Below, piece by piece: positions 25,150 through 33,218 of a stretch of 63,101 bases of DNA. The notes below the pieces were generated by a model that did no database searches, had not been told where the DNA came from, and saw only the letters and a program-made list of their open reading frames with translations. The position numbers were made by a program, and so were the translations under genes. Each line of letters begins with the position of its first letter. The stretch's first letter is position 1. Location: NCBI RefSeq assembly GCF_001905005.1, contig NZ_LWKZ01000010.1, positions 1-63,101 of the forward strand, written 5' to 3'. The stretch comes from Streptomyces sp. CB02923. GTDB lineage: Bacteria; Actinomycetota; Actinomycetes; Streptomycetales; Streptomycetaceae.

Positions 25150-28100
25150 ATGCAGACCAAGCTGGACGAAGCCAAGACCGAGCTGCTCGCGCGGGCGGCC
25201 CGGGTCGCTGAAAGCAGCCCGGCCGGGGGACAGGTACCGGTGCAGGGTCTCGACCCGGACACCCTCCTGGGATACCTCCAGCGCTACTACCTGCACACCG
25301 CGCCGGAGGACCTGAGCGGCCGGGACCCGGTCGACGTCTTCGGCGCCGCACTCTCGCACTACCGTCTGGCCGAGAACCGGCCGCAGGGCACCGCGAACGT
25401 CCGGGTGCACACGCCGACGGTCGAGGAGAACGGCTGGACCTGCAGTCACTCCGTCGTCGAGGTCGTCACCGACGACATGCCCTTCCTCGTCGACTCGGTC
25501 ACCAACGAGCTGTCCCGCCAGGGCCGCGGCATCCACGTGGTGATCCACCCGCAGGTGATCGTCCGCCGTGACGTGACCGGCAAGCTCATCGAGGTCCTCG
25601 ACAACACGTGCGACGCGCACGGCCGTACCGGCAAGGACAAGGCGGGCAACGGCAAGGGCCGCGACCTGCCGCACGACGCGCTGGTCGAGTCCTGGATCCA
25701 CGTCGAGATCGACCGGGAGACCGACCGCGCCGACCTCAAGCAGATCACCGCCGATCTGCTGCGCGTGCTGTCCGACGTACGGGAAGCCGTCGAGGACTGG
25801 GACAAGATGCGCGAAGCCGCGCTGCGCATCGCCGACGAGCTGCCCGCCGAGCCGACCGCCGACGACCTGCGCGACCAGGAGGTCGACGAGGCCCGCGAGC
25901 TGCTGCGCTGGCTGGCCGCCGACCACTTCACCTTCCTCGGCTACCGCGAGTACGAGCTGACCGCGGTGCCCGGCGAGGCCGGCGCCGAGGAGGACGTGCT
26001 GACCGCCGTGGCCGGCACCGGCCTGGGCATCCTGCGCTCCGACCCGGCGCACAGCGACGGCGACGACGGCCACCCCGTGTCCCCGTCGTTCAACCGGCTC
26101 CCCAAGGACGCCCGCGCCAAGGCCCGCGAGCACCGGCTGCTGATCCTGACCAAGGCCAACAGCCGCTCCACCGTGCACCGCCCCTCGTACCTCGACTACG
26201 TGGGCGTCAAGAAGTTCGACGCCCAGGGCAACGTCGTCGGCGAGCGCCGGTTCCTCGGCCTGTTCTCCTCGGCCGCGTACACCGAGTCCGTACGCCGCGT
26301 GCCGGTCATCCGCCGCAAGGTCGCCGAGGTGCTGGACGCCGCGGGCTTCACCGCGAACAGCCACGACGGCCGCGACCTGCTCCAGATCCTGGAGACCTAC
26401 CCGCGCGACGAGCTGTTCCAGACGCGCGTGGACCAGCTGCAGTCCATCGTCACCAGCGTCCTGTACCTCCAGGAGCGCCGCCGGCTGCGGCTGTACCTGC
26501 GCCAGGACGAGTACGGGCGCTACTACTCGGCGCTGATCTACCTGCCGCGCGACCGCTACACCACCGGCGTACGGCTGCGGCTGATCGACATCCTCAAGGA
26601 GGAACTGGGCGGCACCAGCGTCGACTTCACCGCCTGGAACACCGAGTCGATCCTCTCCCGGCTGCACTTCGTCGTGCGGGTCGAGCCCGGCGCGACCCTG
26701 CCGGACCTGACCGACGCCGACGCCGAGCGCATCGAGGCGCGCCTGGTCGAGGCCGCCCGCTCCTGGGCCGACGGCTTCGGTGAGGCGCTGACCGCCGAGG
26801 TCGGCGAGGAGCGCGCCGCCGAGCTGCTGCGCCGCTACCACCACGCCTTCCCCGAGGGCTACAAGGCCGACAACCCGCCGCGCAGCGCGGTCGCCGACCT
26901 CCAGCACCTGGAGAAGCTGTCGGCGAAGAGCGGCAAGGACTTCGAGGTCAGCCTGTACGAGCCGGTCGGTGCGGGCCCCGACGAGCGCCGCTTCAAGATC
27001 TACCGCACGGGTGAGCCGGTCTCCCTGTCCAAGGTCCTGCCGGTGCTGAACCGTCTCGGCGTCGAGGTCGTCGACGAGCGCCCGCACGAGCTGCGCTGCT
27101 CCGACGCCACGACCGCCTGGATCTACGACTTCGGGCTGCGCATCCCCGAGCGGATGAACGGCGACGACGCGCGCGAGCGGTTCCAGGACGCCTTCACGGC
27201 GGTGTGGACCGGCCGTGCGGAGAGCGACAACTTCAACAAGCTGGTGCTGCGGGCGGGCCTGAACTGGCGCCAGGCGATGGTGCTGCGGGCGTACGCCAAG
27301 TACCTGCGGCAGGCTGGTTCGACGTTCAGCCAGACGTACATGGAGGACACCCTCTCCAACAACGTCCACACCACCCGGCTGCTGGTCAGCCTCTTCGAGG
27401 CGCGGATGTCGCCGGAGCGGCAGCGGGCCGGCACCGAGCTGACCGACGGGCTGCTGGAGGAGCTGGACGGCGCGCTGGACCAGGTCGCCAGCCTGGACGA
27501 GGACCGCATCCTGCGGTCCTTCCTCACCGTCATCAAGGCGACGCTGCGCACGAACCACTACCAGAAGAGCGACGGCGGGCAGGCCCACTCCTACCTGTCG
27601 ATGAAGCTGGACCCGCAGGCCATCCCGGACCTCCCCGCGCCGCGCCCGGCGTACGAGATCTGGGTGTACTCGCCGCGCGTCGAGGGCGTCCACCTGCGCT
27701 TCGGCAAGGTCGCGCGCGGTGGTCTGCGCTGGTCGGACCGGCGCGAGGACTTCCGTACGGAGGTGCTCGGCCTGGTCAAGGCGCAGATGGTCAAGAACAC
27801 CGTCATCGTGCCGGTGGGCGCCAAGGGCGGCTTCGTCGGCAAGCGGCTGCCGGACCCGTCGGTGGACCGCGACGCGTGGCTGGCGGAGGGCATCGCCTGC
27901 TACAAGACGTTCATCTCGGGTCTGCTGGACATCACCGACAACCTCGTCGGCGGCGAGGTCGTGCACCCCGCGGACGTCGTCCGGCACGACGAGGACGACA
28001 CGTACCTCGTGGTCGCCGCCGACAAGGGCACCGCGACGTTCTCCGACATCGCCAACGAGGTCGCCGAGGCGTACGGCTTCTGGCTCGGTGACGCGTTCGC

Positions 28101-30126
28101 GTCCGGCGGCAGCGCCGGGTACGACCACAAGGGCATGGGCATCACCGCCCGCGGCGCCTGGGAGTCGGTGAAACGGCACTTCCGCGAGCTGGGCGTCAAC
28201 ACCCAGACCGAGGACTTCACCGTCGTCGGCGTCGGCGACATGTCCGGTGACGTGTTCGGCAACGGCATGCTGCTCAGCGAGCACATCCGGCTGGTCGCCG
28301 CGTTCGACCACCGGCACATCTTCCTGGACCCGACGCCGGACGCGGCCACCTCGTACGCCGAGCGCCGCCGCCTGTTCGAGCTGCCGCGCTCCTCGTGGGC
28401 GGAGTACGACACCGGGCTGCTGTCGCAGGGCGGCGGGGTCCACCCCCGTACCGCGAAGTCCATCCCGATCAACGCGCAGGTGCGGGCCGCCCTCGGCATC
28501 GAGGCGGGCGTCAAGAAGATGACCCCGGCCGACCTGATGCGGGCCATCCTCGAAGCGCCGGTGGACCTGCTGTGGAACGGCGGCATCGGTACGTACGTGA
28601 AGTCGTCGGCCGAGTCGAACGCGGACGTGGGCGACAAGTCCAACGACGCGATCCGCGTCAACGGCGAGGACCTGCGGGTCAAGGTCGTCGGCGAGGGCGG
28701 CAACCTGGGCCTGACCCAGCTCGGCCGGATCGAGTTCGCCACCAACGGCGGAAAGATCAACACCGACGCGATCGACAACAGCGCCGGTGTGGACACCTCC
28801 GACCACGAGGTGAACATCAAGATCCTGCTCAACTCGGTCGTCGCCGACGGCGACATGACGGTCAAGCAGCGCAACAAGCTGCTGGCCGCGATGACCGACG
28901 AGGTCGGCGCGCTGGTGCTGCGCAACAACTACGCGCAGAACACCGCGCTCTCGCTGGCCCAGGCGCAGTCCGCCAGCATGCTCCCCGCCCAGCAGCGCTT
29001 CATCCGCCGGCTGGAGCGCGACGGGCACCTGGACCGGGGGCTGGAGTTCATGCCCAGCGACCGGCAGATCAAGGAGCGGCTGAACGCCGGGCGCGGGCTG
29101 ACCCAGCCCGAGACCGCCGTGCTCCTCGCCTACACGAAGATCACGGTCTCCGACGCGCTCATCAAGACCGGGCTGCCGGACGACCCGTACCTCCAGCACC
29201 TGCTGCACGCGTACTTCCCCAGCGCGCTGCGCGAGAAGTTCGCCGAGCAGATCGACGCGCACGCGCTGCGCCGCGAGATCGTCACGACGGTGATGGTCAA
29301 CGACACCGTCAACTCCGGCGGCACCAGCTTCCTGCACCGGATGCGGGAGGAGACCGGCGCCGCGCTGGAAGAGGTCGTACGGGCGCACACCGCGGCGCGG
29401 GCGATCTTCGGGCTGGGGAAGGTCTGGGACGACGTCGAGGCCCTCGACAACGTCGTGGCCGCCGACGTGCAGACCCGTATCCGGCTGCACTCGCGGCGCC
29501 TGGTGGAGCGCGGCACCCGCTGGCTCCTCAACAACCGCCCGCAGCCGCTGGAACTCTCCGAGACCATCGGCTTCTTCGCGGAGCGGGTGGGCGGGGTCTG
29601 GGCCGAACTGCCCAAGCTGCTGTGCGGCAGCGACCTGGAGTGGCACCAGCGCAGCCTGGACGGGCTGACCGAGGCCGGGGTGCCGATGGCGCTGGCCACG
29701 CGGGTGGCCGGGTTCTCCTCGGTCTTCCCGGCGCTGGACATCGTCGCCATCGCGGACCGCACCGGCAAGGAACCGCTGGACGTCGCCGAGGTCTACTACG
29801 ACCTGGGCGACCGGCTGCGCATCAACCAGCTCCTGGACCGCATCCTGGAACTGCCGCGCAACGACCGGTGGCAGTCGATGGCCCGCGCCTCCATCCGCGA
29901 GGACCTGTTCGCCGCGCACGCGGCGCTGACCGGCGACGTCCTGTCGGTGGGCAGCGACTCCGCGACGCCGGAGGAGCGGTTCAAGGCGTGGGAGGAGAAG
30001 AACGCGGCGATCCTCGGACGCGCGCGGACCACGCTGGAGGAGATCCACGGGTCGGAGGGCTTCGACCTGGCGAACCTGTCGGTCGCGATGCGGACCATGC
30101 GGACGCTGCTGCGTACGCACAGCTGA
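25150..30126 (+). CDS. gdh: NAD-specific glutamate dehydrogenase, large type
   Basis: A 1658-residue enzyme of the 180-kDa NAD-dependent glutamate dehydrogenase class first described in Streptomyces clavuligerus, oxidising glutamate to 2-oxoglutarate and ammonium. The first 700 or so residues hold ACT-like regulatory domains (for example HSVVEVVTDDMPFLVDSVTNEL cut at about 97-118). The catalytic core starts near 840 with KVARGGLRWSDR and contains VPVGAKGGF with the catalytic lysine near 892, then the dinucleotide-binding GEGGNLGLTQLGR near 1183. A long helical C-terminal domain follows. ATG at 25150 lies nine bases after AGGAG. The gene stands alone and ends at a strong hairpin, so it is probably controlled by its own long leader. 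Confidence 0.97.
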   Translation: MQTKLDEAKTELLARAARVAESSPAGGQVPVQGLDPDTLLGYLQRYYLHTAPEDLSGRDPVDVFGAALSHYRLAENRPQGTANVRVHTPTVEENGWTCSHSVVEVVTDDMPFLVDSVTNELSRQGRGIHVVIHPQVIVRRDVTGKLIEVLDNTCDAHGRTGKDKAGNGKGRDLPHDALVESWIHVEIDRETDRADLKQITADLLRVLSDVREAVEDWDKMREAALRIADELPAEPTADDLRDQEVDEARELLRWLAADHFTFLGYREYELTAVPGEAGAEEDVLTAVAGTGLGILRSDPAHSDGDDGHPVSPSFNRLPKDARAKAREHRLLILTKANSRSTVHRPSYLDYVGVKKFDAQGNVVGERRFLGLFSSAAYTESVRRVPVIRRKVAEVLDAAGFTANSHDGRDLLQILETYPRDELFQTRVDQLQSIVTSVLYLQERRRLRLYLRQDEYGRYYSALIYLPRDRYTTGVRLRLIDILKEELGGTSVDFTAWNTESILSRLHFVVRVEPGATLPDLTDADAERIEARLVEAARSWADGFGEALTAEVGEERAAELLRRYHHAFPEGYKADNPPRSAVADLQHLEKLSAKSGKDFEVSLYEPVGAGPDERRFKIYRTGEPVSLSKVLPVLNRLGVEVVDERPHELRCSDATTAWIYDFGLRIPERMNGDDARERFQDAFTAVWTGRAESDNFNKLVLRAGLNWRQAMVLRAYAKYLRQAGSTFSQTYMEDTLSNNVHTTRLLVSLFEARMSPERQRAGTELTDGLLEELDGALDQVASLDEDRILRSFLTVIKATLRTNHYQKSDGGQAHSYLSMKLDPQAIPDLPAPRPAYEIWVYSPRVEGVHLRFGKVARGGLRWSDRREDFRTEVLGLVKAQMVKNTVIVPVGAKGGFVGKRLPDPSVDRDAWLAEGIACYKTFISGLLDITDNLVGGEVVHPADVVRHDEDDTYLVVAADKGTATFSDIANEVAEAYGFWLGDAFASGGSAGYDHKGMGITARGAWESVKRHFRELGVNTQTEDFTVVGVGDMSGDVFGNGMLLSEHIRLVAAFDHRHIFLDPTPDAATSYAERRRLFELPRSSWAEYDTGLLSQGGGVHPRTAKSIPINAQVRAALGIEAGVKKMTPADLMRAILEAPVDLLWNGGIGTYVKSSAESNADVGDKSNDAIRVNGEDLRVKVVGEGGNLGLTQLGRIEFATNGGKINTDAIDNSAGVDTSDHEVNIKILLNSVVADGDMTVKQRNKLLAAMTDEVGALVLRNNYAQNTALSLAQAQSASMLPAQQRFIRRLERDGHLDRGLEFMPSDRQIKERLNAGRGLTQPETAVLLAYTKITVSDALIKTGLPDDPYLQHLLHAYFPSALREKFAEQIDAHALRREIVTTVMVNDTVNSGGTSFLHRMREETGAALEEVVRAHTAARAIFGLGKVWDDVEALDNVVAADVQTRIRLHSRRLVERGTRWLLNNRPQPLELSETIGFFAERVGGVWAELPKLLCGSDLEWHQRSLDGLTEAGVPMALATRVAGFSSVFPALDIVAIADRTGKEPLDVAEVYYDLGDRLRINQLLDRILELPRNDRWQSMARASIREDLFAAHAALTGDVLSVGSDSATPEERFKAWEEKNAAILGRARTTLEEIHGSEGFDLANLSVAMRTMRTLLRTHS

Positions 30127-30135
30127 GGCCGAGCT

Positions 30136-30169
30136 GGGCGGCGGGGTCCGGTTCCGGACCCCACCGCCC
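30136..30169. terminator. Hairpin between GDH and exporter genes
   Basis: GGGCGG then, after one C-A mismatch, GGGGTCCG (30136-30150) pairs with 30155-30169; the loop is GTTC and CTTTG follows. It lies between convergent genes and could serve both. Confidence 0.8.
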
Positions 30170-30204
30170 GCTTTGTCGCTTCGCTCGTCCTCGATCTCCC
30201 CCGG

Positions 30205-31110
30205 CTACCGCTGGGAGGCGCCCCCGGACGGGCTGGGAATGCCGGACGGGCTTGGGCCACCGGTCGGGCTGGGAATGGTGCCTCGCTCGTACGCCGAAAC
30301 GACGTCCTCCGTAGGGCCGTCCATCACCAGTTCGCCCTTCTCCAGCCACAGCACGCGGTCGCAGGTGTCGCGGATGGCGTTGTTGTTGTGGCTGACCAGG
30401 AAGACCGTGCCGGCCTCCGCGCGGAGTTCGCGGATGCGGGCCTCGGAGCGTTTCTGGAAGGCGCGGTCGCCGGTGGCCAGGGCCTCGTCGATCATCAGGA
30501 CGTCGTGGCTCTTCGCCGCGGCGATGGAGAAGCGCAGCCGGGCCGCCATGCCGGAGGAGTACGTGCGCATCGGCAGCGAGATGAAGTCGCCCTTCTCGTT
30601 GATGCCGGAGAAGTCGACGATGCCCGGGTAGCGGTCGCGGACCTCCTCGCGGGACATGCCCATGGCGAGGCCGCCCAGGACGACGTTGCGCTCACCGGTC
30701 AGGTCGTTCATCAGGGCCGCGTTCACGCCCAGCAGGGACGGCTGGCCGCGGGTGTAGACGCGGCCGGCGGCGGGCGGGAGCAGTCCGGCGACGGCACGCA
30801 GCAGCGTGGACTTCCCCGAGCCGTTGGAGCCGATCAGACCGATCGCCTCACCCTTGTGGGCGACGAAGGTGACGCCTTTGACGGCGTGCACCTCCCGCAC
30901 CCCGGCTGCGGGCCCTCGGCGGACGAGCCGCTGGAGGGCGGCGGTCGCGCTGCCCTTCCCCGTGCTGCCGCCGTGCACCTTGTAGACGATGTGGACGTTG
31001 TCGGCGATGACGGTGGGGGCGCGGCCGTCGGCAATGGCACCCGTGGGAGCGTGGCCGTCGGCGAGGGTGCCGGGCGGCACGGTGGTGTGTTCGATGGTGG
31101 TCTCAGCCAC
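30205..31110 (-). CDS. Polysaccharide exporter ATP-binding protein, TagH type
   Basis: A 301-residue ABC ATPase of the wall-polymer export class (TagH/Wzt-like). Walker A GSNGSGKST is at about 94-102, the signature is the class-specific YSSGMAARL rather than LSGGQ, and Walker B is VLMIDEALATGD. The length fits the short form without a C-terminal glycan-binding domain, so it probably exports a finished polymer regardless of end group. The first 40 residues contain a repeated ADGHAPT/ADGRAPT segment. Its start overlaps the permease stop by 8 bp, so both are made together. Substrate inferred as the glycopolymer of this region. Confidence 0.93.
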   Translation of the reverse strand: MAETTIEHTTVPPGTLADGHAPTGAIADGRAPTVIADNVHIVYKVHGGSTGKGSATAALQRLVRRGPAAGVREVHAVKGVTFVAHKGEAIGLIGSNGSGKSTLLRAVAGLLPPAAGRVYTRGQPSLLGVNAALMNDLTGERNVVLGGLAMGMSREEVRDRYPGIVDFSGINEKGDFISLPMRTYSSGMAARLRFSIAAAKSHDVLMIDEALATGDRAFQKRSEARIRELRAEAGTVFLVSHNNNAIRDTCDRVLWLEKGELVMDGPTEDVVSAYERGTIPSPTGGPSPSGIPSPSGGASQR

Positions 31111-32032
31111 GGCCGTACTCCTCCTCCGCCTTCCAGAAGAAGACGTATCCGGCGACGCCGGCCAGCACGGCCCAGCCGAAGGCCAGCGGCCACACGTGCG
31201 GCGGCAGGTCCTGCGCGCGCACCGTGTCGATCAGGGCGTACCGCATCAGGTCGATGTAGATCAGGGCGGGATTGCAGTTCAGGGCCACCGAGACCAGGTG
31301 GGGCGCGGTGCTCGTGAACGCGGAGAGGTTGTAGAAGACACCGGAGACGTACATCCAGGTGCGCAGGACGAACGGCATCAGCTGCGCGGTGTCCGTGGTC
31401 TTCGCGCCGACGCGGGCCATGACCAGGGCGAGGCCGGTGTTGAAGACCGACTGGAGCAGCAGGGCGGGCACCATCAGCAGCCAGTGCCACGTCACCGGTA
31501 CGCCGCAGATCAGCACGATGGCCGCCAGCACACCCATGGAACAGATGAGCTGCTGGAGCTGGATGAGGGTGTACGCGACGGGCAGCGCGGCGCGCGGGAA
31601 GTGCAGGGCGCGGACCAGGCCGAGGCTGCCGGAGACGGCGCGGGTCCCGGCCAGGACCGTGGACTGGGTGAAGGTGAAGACGAAGATCCCGGTGCACAGG
31701 AACGGGATGAAGTTCGGGATGCCGCGGCTGGTGTGCAGCAGCACGCCGAAGATCAAGTAGTAGACGCCCGCGTTGAGCAGCGGCGTCATCACCTGCCAGA
31801 GCTGGCCCAGGCGCGCCGTGGTGTACATGGCGGTCAGCCGGGCGGTGGCGAAGGACGCGATGAAGTGGCGGCGGGCCCATAGGCGGCGGGTGTACTCCGG
31901 CAGCGGCGGGCGGGCGCCGCTGACGGTCAGGCCGTACTGCTCCGCCAGGGCGCGCAGGCCGGGGTCGGGCGGTACGGCGGCGACCGCGGGTGACGCCTCG
32001 GCGGCGGCCGGCGGGGCGAGGGTCTGGGTCAT
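31103..32032 (-). CDS. Polysaccharide exporter permease, TagG type
   Basis: A 309-residue ABC-2 family permease with six predicted membrane segments after a soluble N-terminus (about residues 1-70 with SGARPPLPEYTRRLWARRHF). The first segment is near 80-105 (LGQLWQVMTPLLNAGVYYLI) and the last near 275-297. TagG/Wzm-type permeases pair with the ATPase encoded next. ATG at 32032 overlaps no other gene; the 254-bp region to the divergent TetR gene carries repeated operator-like elements. It probably exports wall teichoic acid-like polymer. Confidence 0.92.
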   Translation of the reverse strand: MTQTLAPPAAAEASPAVAAVPPDPGLRALAEQYGLTVSGARPPLPEYTRRLWARRHFIASFATARLTAMYTTARLGQLWQVMTPLLNAGVYYLIFGVLLHTSRGIPNFIPFLCTGIFVFTFTQSTVLAGTRAVSGSLGLVRALHFPRAALPVAYTLIQLQQLICSMGVLAAIVLICGVPVTWHWLLMVPALLLQSVFNTGLALVMARVGAKTTDTAQLMPFVLRTWMYVSGVFYNLSAFTSTAPHLVSVALNCNPALIYIDLMRYALIDTVRAQDLPPHVWPLAFGWAVLAGVAGYVFFWKAEEEYGRG

Positions 32033-32117
32033 GAGGGCGGTCGCCTCCGGGTGGGTGAGGGCGGGGCCGGGTGCCGCCGCTGCCGACGGCGACGGGTGCC
32101 CTGCCGGGCGGGCGGCG

Positions 32118-32209
32118 ACGTGAGAACGGCTCCGTCACGTGCGGACGGCGCGTGCACGGTCCGTGGGGACGGCCGTACGGACGGCCCCGTTACGTCAGAA
32201 CGGTCCCGT
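32118..32209. promoter_or_regulatory. Two copies of an 18-bp element
   Basis: ACGTGAGAACGGCTCCGT (32118-32135) and ACGTCAGAACGGTCCCGT (32192-32209) match at 15 of 18 positions and lie 74 bp apart in the region between the exporter operon and the TetR gene. The inner ACGGxxCCGT is palindromic. They may be operators of the divergent promoters. Confidence 0.4.
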
Positions 32210-32251
32210 ATCGTCGCTACGGTGCTGAGCGTACGACCGCCCGACGTCGAA

Positions 32252-32280
32252 ACGCAACCGTTGCGTCGCGACGCTACGAT
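32252..32280 (+). promoter_or_regulatory. Palindrome and -10 of the TetR gene
   Basis: ACGCAAC-C-GTTGCGT (32252-32266) is a perfect palindrome with 7-bp arms. A -10-like TACGAT (32275-32280) ends six bases before the ATG at 32287, predicting a leaderless transcript; the palindrome would then cover the -35 region. This is a typical place for TetR self-repression. Confidence 0.55.
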
Positions 32281-32286
32281 CAAGGC

Positions 32287-32919
32287 ATGGCAAAGGACGG
32301 CAGTGAAATGACCAGGGCGCCGGGCGTGCCGGGCGGGCGGCGGGCGCCCGCCGGGGCCGCCGTGCTCCGCGAGGAGAAGACCGAGGCGATCCGCGCCGCG
32401 GTCTTCGCGGAGCTGGCGGCGGTGGGGTTCGCGCGGATGTCCATCGAGGGCATCGCCCGGCGGGCGGGTGTCGGCAAGACCGCCGTCTACCGGCGGTGGC
32501 GCTCCAAGCTGCACCTCGTGCTGGACGTGGTCTCGGCGGTGGCCGCCGAGGGCCTGCCGACTCCGGACACCGGGTCGCTGCGCGGCGACGTGCGGATGCT
32601 GCTGGAGGTCGCGGCACGGGCGCTGCGGCACCCGATGGCGTCGCAGATCGTCCCGGACCTGCTGGCCGAGGCGGCGCGCAGCCCGGAGATCGCCGAAGCG
32701 CTGCGGGCCGCTCTGCTCGACAGCCAGCAGGGCGTCGCGTCGGCGGTGGTGGCCCGCGCGGTGGAGCGCGGCGAGCTGCGGCCGGGCGTCGACGTGCGCC
32801 TGGCGCTGGACCTGATGACCGGACCGCTCTACTGGCGGCTGATGGTCGTGCGCGACGGCCTCCCGAAGGACTACCTCGACGAACTGGCGCTCGCGGTGGC
32901 ATCGGCGCTGGAGGTGTAG
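32287..32919 (+). CDS. TetR-family regulator
   Basis: A 210-residue TetR-family repressor. The N-terminal helix-turn-helix is at about 38-66 (MSIEGIARRAGVGKTAVYRRW); the C-terminal ligand domain resembles TetR_C_11-type proteins with LALDLMTGPLYWRLMVV near 178-194. ATG at 32287 fits a leaderless start; an ATG at 32308 is possible. It is divergent from the exporter operon, with a perfect palindrome overlapping its own promoter. Likely targets are itself and perhaps the exporter genes. Ligand unknown. Confidence 0.92.
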   Translation: MAKDGSEMTRAPGVPGGRRAPAGAAVLREEKTEAIRAAVFAELAAVGFARMSIEGIARRAGVGKTAVYRRWRSKLHLVLDVVSAVAAEGLPTPDTGSLRGDVRMLLEVAARALRHPMASQIVPDLLAEAARSPEIAEALRAALLDSQQGVASAVVARAVERGELRPGVDVRLALDLMTGPLYWRLMVVRDGLPKDYLDELALAVASALEV

Positions 32920-33218
32920 GCAGCGGCGGAGGCGGAGAACGGGGGCCTGGCGGAGGCGGACGGCGGAGCGGCCGAGGGCCGGGGCGGGGGCTCCCCTGCC
33001 GCGTCCCGCGGCCCGGCGCTCCGCCGAGGGCATGGGCTAATCGGGCGCGCGGCGCGTACCGCACCACCGAATACTGAGGTGGTGCATCCAGCTGGGGCGT
33101 GTCGTGTGGATCAGCCGGACCCAGGGTGATCCGAAAGACACGGTCCAGGCGGCTCCTCCCGGTGTGAGCCGATCCGTTGCGACCCGGGCGCTGCCGGGCG
33201 CCAAGGAGGACCAGCCCT
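32920..33218. other. Intergenic region before the deacetylase gene
   Basis: 299 bp. A hairpin with arms GCACCACC (33061-33068) and GGTGGTGC (33078-33085) and a 9-base loop may end tetR transcription. GGATCA (33108-33113) and TGATCC (33127-33132) form an inverted repeat that could be an operator. AAGGAGGA (33203-33210) is a strong ribosome site eight bases before the GTG at 33219. No extra gene is supported. Confidence 0.55.

Noticed and set aside
25117..30120. A 1667-codon open frame antisense to the glutamate dehydrogenase gene
   Set aside because: It mirrors a well-recognised enzyme; in very GC-rich DNA the antisense frame lacks stops. Its product resembles no known family.
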